A DNA stretch of 64,000 nt from Colletotrichum lupini (taxonomy: Eukaryota; Ascomycota; Sordariomycetes; Glomerellales; Glomerellaceae), in NCBI RefSeq assembly GCF_023278565.1, contig NC_064677.1, positions 1,240,001 to 1,304,000 on the forward strand, written 5' to 3'. Under the pieces are notes generated by a model, which saw only the letters and a list, made by a program, of their open reading frames with translations, was not told where the DNA came from and did no database searches. The translations under genes and the position numbers were made by a program. This document shows, piece after piece, positions 11,454 to 21,291 of this stretch; the stretch's first letter is position 1, and each line of letters opens with the position of its first letter.

Positions 11454-14400
11454 ATGGCGGATATTATCAAGGCAATTACAGGCTGCCTTATGCCTGAAAA
11501 TCAACGCCTAAAAGGTAGTCAAAATTGGACTACTTGGCTTTCTACTCTTCATATTTATCTTCGACTTTTGAAATTAAATACCTATTTCGAAGTTGAAAAC
11601 GAATATGAAAATATTACTGAAGAGCAAAAAACCCAATCCTTATTATTAATAAGGCAAAATATTCAACCTGAGCCTCTTTCACTTATTTTTGATCAAATTG
11701 ATCCAAAAGAGGCTCTTAATACCCTTAAAGCATCCTATGAGGGTACAGGACCAGTTCTACGTCAACAATTATACCTCGAATTCCACGCTATTAGATTGGA
11801 GCATTTTAATAGCTTAAATGAGTTTATTAGCTCATTTAAAAGCTATATTTCCAAATTAAAAAGCGTAGGAGCTATTATTGAGGATATAGACCAAAAAACG
11901 GTCTTTATATCAGCCCTAACTAATATCTTTCCGATTTGGGCTGATCGTCAAAGGTCTAATTTAAGACTTAAAGAGCCCCCTACTTTAGAGGCTCTTATTA
12001 CGGATATATTAGACGAAAATAGGAGAGAAATCGATACTCCTATGTCTAGTAATACTATTAAGAGTAATAAATACTCTCGAAATAAGTATAATAAGTCTAA
12101 GACTTATTATAAGCAAAATACCAACCCAAATACCAACCCAAATAAGCCCTCAAATTACCCAAATAAGCCCTCAAATAAGCCCTCATATCAACCCAAACCA
12201 AACCAACCCCGAAACCAGCCCCGAAACCAACCAAACCAGCCCAATCTTTTTACGAAAAACCAACGCCCACATGGAGATTTGAACCCTCAGCCCTTACAAT
12301 CAAGGAATTATATGGTTAGTGGTTCCGACCACTATACCATAGACCCACTTGATGAAAATTATCAACCTTTTCTCCCTCATATATTACCCAACTCGACTCC
12401 AAATGATAATTTGGGCCTTTCGGGAGAAAATACCAATAATTCGGCTAATATGGGCACAAATACAACTGAAAGGTGGTTGTATGATACGGGTTCAACAGTC
12501 CATATTACTAATAGTATGGATTTATTCGAAAATTTCGATAATAGGGACAATTTACCCCCTATTCGAACCGGAGCTGGCCCAGTTTACCCACAGGGTATTG
12601 GGGACTTAATTTTACCTATCTATTTACGGGGTAAAATTATACCTATAAGGTTAAAAAATACCTTATATATTCCAGAATTCCCACTTAATATCTTTTCAGG
12701 TATATTACACTACAAAAATGGTGGATATATTGAAAAGAATTATTTAGTGGATTCTGAGGGCAATGTATTTGCTTATTTGGATTTCAAAAGGCATGGATTT
12801 TTCCTTAATATTGCTTGGAAAAATCGAAGGCCTACTACAGGGTACCAACAAAACGATTTGGACCCTAAAAATCAGTATTTGGATCTAAAAAATATTTTAG
12901 AATCCATTCAAAATTCTCTTCATAATATTACTATTAATAATAGTAATATAGAGAAAAATACTGATTATTTATCTGAAAATTCAGATAATCAGGCCTATTC
13001 AATCACCCAGGAATGGCACGAAAAATTAGGTCATCCTTCTTACCCTTATTTATTAAAAACTGCGAAAATAACTAAGGGAATTCCTTTAGACAAATTAAAG
13101 GAAAAAGACCTAAATTGCCCGAGCTGTACTACAGCTAAGTTAACTAGGCAACAGCCTAAAATTAACTATAATCGGGCATTATTTCCACTAGAAAGGGTCT
13201 GTATTGATACAGTTAAAATTACCCCTACTACTATTAGTGGAAATAATTACGCTATTCCGTTTACGGATGATTTTACTGGTTTTCGAGATGTTGAATTCTC
13301 AAAAACCAAAGAGAATATAATTAATATTCTCAAAAACAAACTGGAATTTTATTTTAACCAGTTTAATTCCTACCCTAAGTATATACGCTTAGATAATGGT
13401 ACGGAATTCAATATAGGGGAATTATTACCCTATATTAACGAAAAAGGCATTATTTTAGAGCCTTCCACGCCCTATACGCCCGAGCAAAATGGTATAGCCG
13501 AAAGGACTAATAGGGCCCTTATCGAAAAGGCTAGAACTATTTTATTAGCAGAGAAATTACCCCTATATTTATGGGACGTAATTTTGAAAGAATTAACTAA
13601 ATTAGTTAATTTTACCGCTAATATACGCCTTGAAAAGACCCCTATCGAGGCTTTTCTCGATTATTTCTTCCCAAAAAGAAATAATAAGCCGGATTTATCT
13701 AATCTAAGAAAAATCGGCTCTAGGGTACTTATTTATTACCCTACTCAAAAGCGAGTCACTTCGAATAAAATGTATACCTATACTCAAAATGGTATATATT
13801 TAGGAAAAGAAGGTAATAATATATATGTTATATATTGCCCTTCTAATCCTTTTCGATCTCGATTATTACGGACTTCGCATATTCGATTTATTCAAAATAA
13901 TAGAATAGAGGGGGTAGAAAGCGTAAATCCTCCTTTATATTCTAAAATTTTTGATAAAATCGAAGATATTCAGGAAATACCTTCTAAAATAGAGGTATTA
14001 ATTCCCAAATTATCTGAGGAAGAAAAATCTAAATATAAAGATTTTACTCAGAGTATTACCCTACCTCCAGAGCCTAATACACTAAAACAGGCTCTAAATA
14101 GCTCAGAAAAATCAGAATGGTTAAAAGCTATATATTCTGAGCTAGAGGTTATTATTAAAAAGGGTACTTTATTAGCTATAGACCCAAATAAGGTCTATAA
14201 AGCTAATAAAAATCCACTATCTACTAGATGGGTCTTTAAACGAAAAATCAATATTAATACTGGTAATATTGATAAATATAAGGCCCGATTAGTAGTTAGA
14301 GGCTTCGAACAACAGTATGGAGTCGATTATTTCCAAACTTTTGCTTCTGGAAGTAATCCTACTACCTATAGGGTACTTATAGCCCTATCTGCCCCTTTAA

Positions 14401-15701
14401 ACTGGCATATACACCAAATTGACGTTATTGGTGCCTTTTTAAATGGGGATTTATTAGAAGAGGTATATATAGACCCTTCTAATATACCTTTAACTGAATT
14501 TTTTGAAAAATACCCTAATTTAAATACTATAAATTGGGATAAATCAAAAAATCAGTTATTACAGCTTTTAAAAGCCTTATATGGGCTCAAACAAAGCCCT
14601 AGACAATGGCAACTAAAGCTGAAGTCTATTTTTAATAAAATAGGCTTTTTACCTCTAAAATCCGATGAGGCTACCTATTTCAACCAGGATTTCAAAAATC
14701 CTGCTTTTATTGTTACCCACGTCGATGATTTCCTTATATTTAATAAAAATATTAAATATATAGAGGAAATTAAGGGTAAAATATCGAAATATATCGATAT
14801 TAAAGACCTAGGCGAAGCCTCGAATTTCCTAGGCGTCAAAATTACTAGAAATCGGTCTAATAAGACTATTTCTCTCTCTCAAAGTCATTATATTAAGGAA
14901 ATTCTTAATAATAATGATTTTTCCAAAGCTAAAATCACTAATATACCTATAAATCCGGGTATATTAAATAGTGATTTAGGGAACGAAAAAGATGACTATT
15001 TACCTTCAAAAGAGCTATTAAAGACCTACCAGCACCTAGTAGGATCTTTAATGTACGCTATGGTTGTGACTAGGGCTGATTTAGCTTTTTCAGTCTCTTT
15101 CGTCTCCCAATACCTCCATAAGCCCACTATTTACCTACTTAAGGTAGTAAAAGGTATTTATAGATACCTTAGTGGCACTATTCACTATAATATTACCTAT
15201 AATGGTAATATTGGGCCTGTAGAATTAGTAGGCTATACTGATTCTAACTGGGCCGGGTGTAAAAGTACTAGAAAATCAACTTCTGGGTACTTATTTACAC
15301 TAAATGGAGGTCCGATTAGCTGGAAGTCTAAAAAACAGTCTACTATAGCACTTTCTACTACAGAGGCTGAATTTAATGGACTTCAGGAAGCTATTCGGGA
15401 AGCTATTTGGCTTCAGAATTTATTATCGGAAATAGGTTATCAAGTTAAACCTATTACTATTAAAACCGATAATAATGGGGCATTATCTCTTGCTTATAAT
15501 CCTGAATATCACCAAAGGACTAAGCATACTGCCCTATATTATTATTATACTCGACAGGAAGTAGAAAAAGGGAATATTAAAGTAGAATATCTCCCTTCTA
15601 CTATAATGCCTGCCGATGGGTTAACAAAACCCTTACCTCGGGTTAAACATAAGGAATTCGTTAAGCTAATAGGCTTAAACAATCCTAATAACCCTATTTA
15701 A
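11454..15701 (+). CDS. Copia-type Gag-Pol polyprotein
   Basis: A single 1415-aa frame. Residues 1-~220 are a copia-type Gag region, followed by an Asn/Pro-rich repeat (~223-265) where a CCHC knuckle is usual; none is seen. The aspartic protease motif is YDTGST with Asp344. The integrase has H522/H527 and C555/C558 (zinc site) and a catalytic D585, D647, E683 triad with 35 residues between the last two. Reverse transcriptase has FLNGDL, YGLKQSPRQW and HVDDF (Asp1091-1092). RNase H has YTDSNWAGC (D1263), TTEAEF (E1304) and KTDN (D1339). The usual fourth acidic position (the Asp in the family's TKHID motif) is Ala1360 here (TKHTAL). All other catalytic residues are present, so the protein may be active. 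Gag and Pol are fused with no frameshift. Confidence 0.95.
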   Translation: MADIIKAITGCLMPENQRLKGSQNWTTWLSTLHIYLRLLKLNTYFEVENEYENITEEQKTQSLLLIRQNIQPEPLSLIFDQIDPKEALNTLKASYEGTGPVLRQQLYLEFHAIRLEHFNSLNEFISSFKSYISKLKSVGAIIEDIDQKTVFISALTNIFPIWADRQRSNLRLKEPPTLEALITDILDENRREIDTPMSSNTIKSNKYSRNKYNKSKTYYKQNTNPNTNPNKPSNYPNKPSNKPSYQPKPNQPRNQPRNQPNQPNLFTKNQRPHGDLNPQPLQSRNYMVSGSDHYTIDPLDENYQPFLPHILPNSTPNDNLGLSGENTNNSANMGTNTTERWLYDTGSTVHITNSMDLFENFDNRDNLPPIRTGAGPVYPQGIGDLILPIYLRGKIIPIRLKNTLYIPEFPLNIFSGILHYKNGGYIEKNYLVDSEGNVFAYLDFKRHGFFLNIAWKNRRPTTGYQQNDLDPKNQYLDLKNILESIQNSLHNITINNSNIEKNTDYLSENSDNQAYSITQEWHEKLGHPSYPYLLKTAKITKGIPLDKLKEKDLNCPSCTTAKLTRQQPKINYNRALFPLERVCIDTVKITPTTISGNNYAIPFTDDFTGFRDVEFSKTKENIINILKNKLEFYFNQFNSYPKYIRLDNGTEFNIGELLPYINEKGIILEPSTPYTPEQNGIAERTNRALIEKARTILLAEKLPLYLWDVILKELTKLVNFTANIRLEKTPIEAFLDYFFPKRNNKPDLSNLRKIGSRVLIYYPTQKRVTSNKMYTYTQNGIYLGKEGNNIYVIYCPSNPFRSRLLRTSHIRFIQNNRIEGVESVNPPLYSKIFDKIEDIQEIPSKIEVLIPKLSEEEKSKYKDFTQSITLPPEPNTLKQALNSSEKSEWLKAIYSELEVIIKKGTLLAIDPNKVYKANKNPLSTRWVFKRKININTGNIDKYKARLVVRGFEQQYGVDYFQTFASGSNPTTYRVLIALSAPLNWHIHQIDVIGAFLNGDLLEEVYIDPSNIPLTEFFEKYPNLNTINWDKSKNQLLQLLKALYGLKQSPRQWQLKLKSIFNKIGFLPLKSDEATYFNQDFKNPAFIVTHVDDFLIFNKNIKYIEEIKGKISKYIDIKDLGEASNFLGVKITRNRSNKTISLSQSHYIKEILNNNDFSKAKITNIPINPGILNSDLGNEKDDYLPSKELLKTYQHLVGSLMYAMVVTRADLAFSVSFVSQYLHKPTIYLLKVVKGIYRYLSGTIHYNITYNGNIGPVELVGYTDSNWAGCKSTRKSTSGYLFTLNGGPISWKSKKQSTIALSTTEAEFNGLQEAIREAIWLQNLLSEIGYQVKPITIKTDNNGALSLAYNPEYHQRTKHTALYYYYTRQEVEKGNIKVEYLPSTIMPADGLTKPLPRVKHKEFVKLIGLNNPNNPI

Positions 15702-15770
15702 CCTATATTATACCCCTAATATAGGTATTTATTTTCCTTATATTTTTATGAATACTTTAAGGAAAATACT

Positions 15771-15854
15771 CTAGGGTACCAAAAGATTGTTCTAGGGTAC
15801 CAAAAAACTATTCTAGGGTACTAGAAATCTACTCTAGGGTACTTGGTTAGCTAT
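15771..15854 (+). repeat. Four 21-bp tandem repeats in the copia 3' UTR
   Basis: CTAGGGTAC recurs at 15771, 15792, 15813 and 15834, a spacing of exactly 21 bp. The repeats lie between the stop codon and the polypurine tract; the first two units contain the palindrome GGTACC. Confidence 0.85.
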
Positions 15855-15874
15855 TTCAACATAGCTAATAAGGC

Positions 15875-15885
15875 AAAAGAGGGAG
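15875..15885 (+). other. Polypurine tract of the copia element
   Basis: AAAAGAGGGAG directly abuts the 3' LTR and would prime plus-strand DNA synthesis. Confidence 0.85.
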
Positions 15886-16399
15886 TGTTACGAAGGTAAC
15901 TTTGTTTACCTTATTATTCGCCTTATTATCAATATTACGTAAGCAAACTATATACCATATTAATCTACGATTTCTGTAGATTATTATAGGTATTGATTAT
16001 GTAAGCAATACTGCTTATATAAGCTTACGTGAGCAGTGGAAAGTACTGGAAGATAACTGAATAATCTGGAATTTACTCGAGGCGGAATTACGTACTACGA
16101 TTACGCATTCACTTACGTATATGCTTATTAATTATATCATAATTAATAAGCAATGGAATATTCTAGTAGGAGGTTTTTATGCCTATATGTAGGCGTGTAT
16201 TTGCCTACCTAGACCTTTCGTTAAGCAAGCAACTTCTCATATAGTAATTCAACTATATTACTCTCTTTATTACAAAAACCTCTTTTATATACGCTTATTT
16301 CCCCTATATTCATATATTCTTGCTTCTATATGAATATTCACTTTTCATATTCTATATAAGAATATCCCGCATTACCTCGTTAAAGCTATACGTGCTAGA
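15886..16399 (+). repeat. 3' LTR of the copia element
   Basis: 514 bp, no difference from the 5' LTR seen by eye. Followed at once by TAAAC, the target duplication. Confidence 0.95.
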
Positions 16400-16404
16400 T
16401 AAAC
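16400..16404. repeat. Target-site duplication (TAAAC), right copy of the copia element
   Basis: Matches 10464-10468. RIP-type host-element sequence resumes after it. Confidence 0.9.
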
Positions 16405-18924
16405 CGATTTATAAAATATAATATTTATATTATTACTAGGACGACTTTTATAACTTAGGGATTCGTAACTTCTTATTTATAAAAATCTTTATTAAGTTTA
16501 AAATACTTAAAAAGATCGTTTTTAATAAGGGGTCGTTATTTATAAATAAGTTTTAAACTTATTTTTATTACTTTTTAATAATAAAGAGGCGTTTTAATAT
16601 TACGTTTTATTTATAAATAAATAGTCAAATAAAACGGTAAAACTAATACTTAGAATAATACTTTTATTATTTTTATATTTAAAATTAATTAAATTAAGTA
16701 TAATATTTTTATTTAGCTAAGTTTATATATAATAACGCTTAGTATTTAGTAATTTATAAAGCGCTTATTAAGGCCCTATTTAAGTTCTTATTTATATACT
16801 TTATATTAATCTTAATAAGGACTTAAAATAGTATATAAAATATCTTAATTAAGGAGTATATAGCTTAATTATAAGTTAATTAAAAAGCTCTATAACCCCT
16901 TATATAAAAAGTATATAAAATATATAAGTAATAAGCTAATAAAACTAAAATAGATATATTATATAAAATAAATAATTAAGTATTATTATTAAAAAAGAAT
17001 ATTAAAAAGTAACGTCTTAGTTAGAAATTAGTTAATAAATATTTAGGCCTATTTAAAGTTAAATTAATAATTAGAATAGTAAGAGTTACTTATTAACTAA
17101 ACGTATTAATATAATATAAAATATATAATATATTTTATATATCCTTATTTAAGCCGTATTAATATTATAAAAAAGCCCTTTAAAAGCCTTTACTTATTAA
17201 GGATATAAATAGGGAGCTATTTTATAAAATAAAAAATATTATATAATATAAAGGGCTAAAGAGGAAGTAATAATACTTAATTTAATAAAAAGGATATAAT
17301 AATAATAAAAATACATAAGAACTAGCTAAGTATATTAAAAATATAGCGTTAATTAATATATATAAAAAACGAGTTTTAATTAAATAGCGCGCCCTAACTC
17401 TTAATAAGCTTAATAATATAGCGAACTAGTTATTAATAAAAAGAAAAAGTAGGTTATATAGTTATAATTAAATAATATAAACGTACTAATTATAAACTAT
17501 TTTTTCAATTTTTATAATATATAAAAAGACTACTCTTATTTATAAAAGGACTATTTTTATATATAAAAGGGCCGCCCTAGCTATTTTTTTTAAGGTTATT
17601 ATAAAAAACATAATCTTTTTATTATTAATAAATCTATAAATAATTAATTATAAATATAGAGTATAAATAGGGTAACTATATACTAATTAAAATATTATTT
17701 AAATAATATACTTCGTTATAAATAATACGAAATAATATAATTATTATATTATTATAAGACGAAGACGTAGCGCGGGAGGAGCTTATAACTATTTTATTAT
17801 TATTATTATTAATAATAGGGGTCGAGTAGGCCTCTTTATTAGCGTACTTAAATACTCTTTACGTATTATTAATAGTAATTTAATAAGTTTACTAAAGCTA
17901 TAAAGTAATATTAATAACCTAAATAATAAAATAATAAAATAATAATAAAGCGATAAACCTCCGAATTATAAACGTCGTCATTTAAAATAAGTATAATACT
18001 TTAAAAAGTTCGTATTAAAGATTTTATAAATTTAAGGACTTAAAATATTATTAATATAATATTTAAAAAAAGCGATAGAATAGTAATAATACTAAGCGCT
18101 TATTATATTTTTATAAAAATAGTTCTATATAATATATTCTATATAACGTATACTAAATTTTAAAAAAATATTAAATAAAGGAGTAAACTAAGGGCTATAA
18201 ATTACTAATTTAATTAATTATAATATTTAGTTTTTAAATTAAGCGCCTTATATATAATATAAATAGGGTAGGGGAGCGGGCGTACTTAACTAACCTTAAC
18301 TTTTTTAATATTTACTTTTTTTTTTTTTAATAAGAGTTTATAATAGTTAATATAAATAGCATATAAATAGTAATATATATATAAAGTTAAAATAAATAAA
18401 GGGGATATTAGGCTTTTTAAGCAGACCGTTATTACTATTATTATTAAATATACTTATAGTATTAATAACTATTTTATTATTAATAATAGTAACGCTACGA
18501 TTAAGAACTATATTTATATTAAAATAAGTTAATAATAATTATAAAATAACTTTAAAAAAGACTTATATAAGCGCGGGAAGTATATAAGAATAGGGATTTA
18601 AGAGATATTTATTAATTATAATATTTATATAATAAGGGAGTAGTATAAACGCTAATAAAAATAAAAGACTATATATAAAAAAGATAATTATAAATAAAAA
18701 AGAGGAAAAGAATTTAGAATTATAATAACTTAAAAAGGGATTAATATTAATAAATAAAAATAATTTAAATATAAAATTATAAGGCTATTATTTAAAATAA
18801 GGGGTTTATATTTAAATTAATAAGCGCCGCTTATACTTACCCTCGTATTATATATTTAAAAACCTCTTAAATAAAAAATTAATATAATATATATAAACTA
18901 TAAATAAGTTTTAAAATAAAGCTT

Positions 18925-18935
18925 AGGAAAGGGAA
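18925..18935 (+). other. Polypurine tract of the gypsy element
   Basis: AGGAAAGGGAA lies 5 bp before the 3' LTR, the position of the plus-strand primer in LTR elements. It is one of few G-rich runs left in the RIP-mutated interior. Confidence 0.6.
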
Positions 18936-18940
18936 TACTT

Positions 18941-19149
18941 TATTAAGCTTTATTAATTAAGCCTCGTTAATTAAAAAATAGCTTAGGGAGTATAAAAAGG
19001 GGGACTAAGTAATAAAAAAGTAGTTTAAGTATATATAGAGTATTAGTAATATACCTTAAAAAAAGGGTAGATTTTAATAATTTATCTTTTAGACCCTAAT
19101 AGCAGTTAGCCTCTATGAGTTTTTTCCCTATGTTATATACTTATTAATA
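18941..19149 (+). repeat. 3' LTR of the RIP-mutated gypsy element
   Basis: Aligns without gaps to 5921-6129. Its left end reads TATTAAGCTTTATTAATTAA where the 5' LTR has TGTCAGGCCTCGCCGGTTAG, all C-to-T or G-to-A. Its outer (right) ~70 bp keep C/G bases that are T/A in the 5' LTR. Confidence 0.88.
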
Positions 19150-19154
19150 GTAGG
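19150..19154. repeat. Target-site duplication (GTAGG), right copy
   Basis: Exact match to 5916-5920, immediately after the 3' LTR. Confidence 0.85.
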
Positions 19155-19438
19155 GTAGGTATAAAAAGCAAGTAAGTAAGCGCAGTAAGCGTTAGTATGC
19201 GCATGTTCTGCCTTGTGGTCTTGGCTTTTAAGCCACATATTACCTTCTTACAGTCTGCAGCTGCATGACTGCATCTCCGACTTCGGAAGGGAGGAAATGC
19301 GAGCCCACAGCCTTAGATAGATAAATGCCTGCCATCCGACCAGATGCATCTACTGCCTAGTCCAGTCTTAAATTGCATCCACAGCGGGAGCTTACACACC
19401 TGTTACTCAGACCAATCAGACGATCTTTCCCTGACACA

Positions 19439-21145
19439 ATGGGTGTTGAGCGCTTAGATCAAATTTCTAGCCCTCAAAGACCAGGACGATACTCTGAGTT
19501 CACTAAGATCGAGAAATGGATTATCATCTCCATTGTATCCTACGCGACTTGGTTCTCAGGACTGAGTAGTTTTATTTACTACCCGGCCATTAACGCACTG
19601 TCGGAGACATTATCTGTTTCTATCGAAAAGATCAATTTAACGATAACATCCTACCTCGCTGTCGCCACAGTGGCCCCTGCCATGTTCGGTGACTTCGCTG
19701 ATGTCCTTGGTCGACGTCCGGTATATTTGATGACGCTCAGTCTCTATTTCGTGGCAAACGTGTCGATTGCGTTGTCAAAAACCTATTCTGCACTGATAGG
19801 CCTGAGAGCACTACAGGCATTGGCAATTTCTGGTAGGTTTACATGTAGTCACATGCTATCGAGTGTTCGGGCCACGGCAGTGGAAATTGGCTGATGCTCA
19901 CAGGCACAAATGCTTTCGTGTATGGTGTTATCGCAGATATTGCGTCGCCAGCTGAGCGCGGTTCTTTTGTCAGCGTAGTATCTTTCAGGTTTGTTCTTGT
20001 CTACTTCATCTCTATGAATGCATCAGTCCAATTATCGTCAGATATACTGACCCTTATCAGCGTCACAATCGGACCGAGCGTTGGTCCGATTATTGGCGGA
20101 CTCTTGACTTATGCTGCGGGATGGCCTTGGATATTCTGGTTTCTTTGCATAGCCGCAGGACTATGCCTTGTGTTGGTCATATTTCTATTGCCCGAAACTT
20201 GTCGACAGGTCGTTGGCAGTGGGTTGACCCCCCCGCCAAGATACTCTCGACTGCCGTATCAGGGTTTCATGCACCATTGGAAAGGAACGAATGACCAACA
20301 GAGTCGTCAGTCGAAAACGAGAACGCCAAATCCATTGAAATCCATCACGATTCTTTTCCGTCGAGATAACACCGTTGTCATATTTGCGGCCGGCCTTCTC
20401 TACCTGGTTTACACGTGTGTCTGTACCTCTCTATCGGTATTATTCATCGAGGTTTATAGCCTAAATCAGTGGCAGACAAGCCTGATTTATTTACCTTTTG
20501 GTGTGGGCTCTATAGTATCGACCTTGATTTCTGGTCCGATGCTAGATACATTTTATCGCAACGCCCGGACAAGACAAGGACTGCCTACAGATAAGATCGC
20601 TGGAGACGACCTAGGTAACTTTCCGATTGAGAAAGCACGTCTCAGCGTCATGTGGACACCGCTTGCTATTACAATCTTAGCACTTGTCGCGTATGGCTGG
20701 GTAGTGCACTATCGCCGGGTATGTCAGCCGATTGCTGAGATCGTATGTTGCCCGAAACTGACTACAAAAGCACATTGCACTACCTCTTGTTCTTCAATTC
20801 ATTCTTGGAATGTCTTTACAATTTGTTTTCAGCGTAAGCATGTCACAGAGAACATGAGCTTTTTTGAGAGAGTCTAATTGAGTACTTGAACAGATCTACA
20901 ACACACTGTTAACAGACAAGAATCACAATGCAGCAGCAGCCGCTCAAGCCTCGAGCAACCTGATACGATGTACTCTGGCGACTATTGCTGTGGCTTTCTT
21001 GCAGAAAATGCTGGATATTATGGGCGCTGGATGGACATATACGTTGCTAAGTGCTTTAAGTTTGATGGCAATGGTCCTTTTTTGCATTGATTATCGTATG
21101 GGGACAAAGTGGCGGCAAGCTGCCCTCGAGCCTTGCAATCCATGA
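19439..21145 (+). CDS. MFS drug:H+ antiporter-like transporter (DHA1/QDR type)
   Basis: Model: exons 19439-19832, 19904-19988, 20061-20718, 20771-20833 and 20894-21145 (483 aa). All four introns have GT..AG ends and restore a continuous family-like sequence (for example ISGTNAFVYGVIAD across intron 1 and SFSVTIGPSVGPIIGGLL across intron 2). Visible marks are FGDFADVLGRRPVY (loop 2-3 motif), the GPSVGPIIGG antiporter-type motif and FLLPETCR before the long central loop. Hydrophobic segments are consistent with a 12-helix plasma-membrane transporter exporting small molecules with proton exchange. The substrate is unknown. The 19155-19438 gap between the retroelement and the ATG holds no gene. 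The gene converges on the NLR-like gene, with 146 bp between stops. Confidence 0.85.
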
Positions 21146-21291
21146 AACGTTAAGTCCGCCAAGAACGCCCACGTAATAGAAGAGAACAAGAGAAATCGAA
21201 AAGAGTTGATATCTATCAGTATAACATGCCTTTTATAATATACAAGTTGACGAAGTTGTTGAAATGTGAGAGAAAGAACCAGATGAAGATG

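Larger units (their letters stand above)
10469..16399 (+). mobile_element. Intact Ty1/copia LTR retrotransposon, young, nested in the gypsy element
   Basis: Two 514-bp LTRs (10469-10982, 15886-16399) with no difference seen on base-by-base comparison by eye, flanked by TAAAC on both sides (10464-10468 and 16400-16404). Between them are a primer-binding site directly after the 5' LTR, a leader with a hairpin series, one uninterrupted 1415-codon gag-pol frame, a four-copy 21-bp repeat and a polypurine tract. The order protease, integrase, RT, RNase H is that of Ty1/copia. LTR ends are TG...GA rather than TG...CA. CpA and TpG are abundant, so it has not suffered RIP despite lying inside a RIP-saturated host element. 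Confidence 0.95.
6130..18940 (+). pseudogene. Destroyed gag-pol of the gypsy element (split by the copia insertion)
   Basis: Stop-riddled sequence with recognisable relics. At 7444-7485 codon spacing fits a CCHC zinc knuckle in which every Cys/His codon has become TAY through RIP transitions. At 8434-8490 and ~8660-8705 are relics of the RT segments around the conserved Arg-Phe-x-x-Asp-Tyr and Pro-Phe-Gly-Leu-x-Asn-Ala-Pro motifs; the GCGCCCGCG bases of the latter survive because they contain no CpA. At ~8752-8781 is a YLDD-like active-site relic. At 16520-16554, right of the copia insertion, is a relic of the integrase segment around its second catalytic Asp. The copia element therefore cut the integrase between its first and second catalytic aspartates. 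No product is possible. Confidence 0.75.
5921..19149 (+). mobile_element. RIP-degraded Ty3/gypsy-type LTR retrotransposon, interrupted by a nested copia element
   Basis: Bounded by 209-bp LTRs (5921-6129 and 18941-19149) that align at a constant offset of 13020 with no indels, and flanked by the duplication GTAGG. Without the nested copia insertion (10469-16399 plus a 5-bp duplication) the element is about 7.3 kb. Between the LTRs, CpA and TpG are almost absent while CpG survives, the hallmark of RIP. No long ORF remains. Relics of a gag zinc knuckle, reverse transcriptase and integrase run left to right, and a purine tract sits next to the right LTR, so the element lies on the + strand. The gag, RT, integrase order supports Ty3/gypsy rather than copia. 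Confidence 0.9.
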
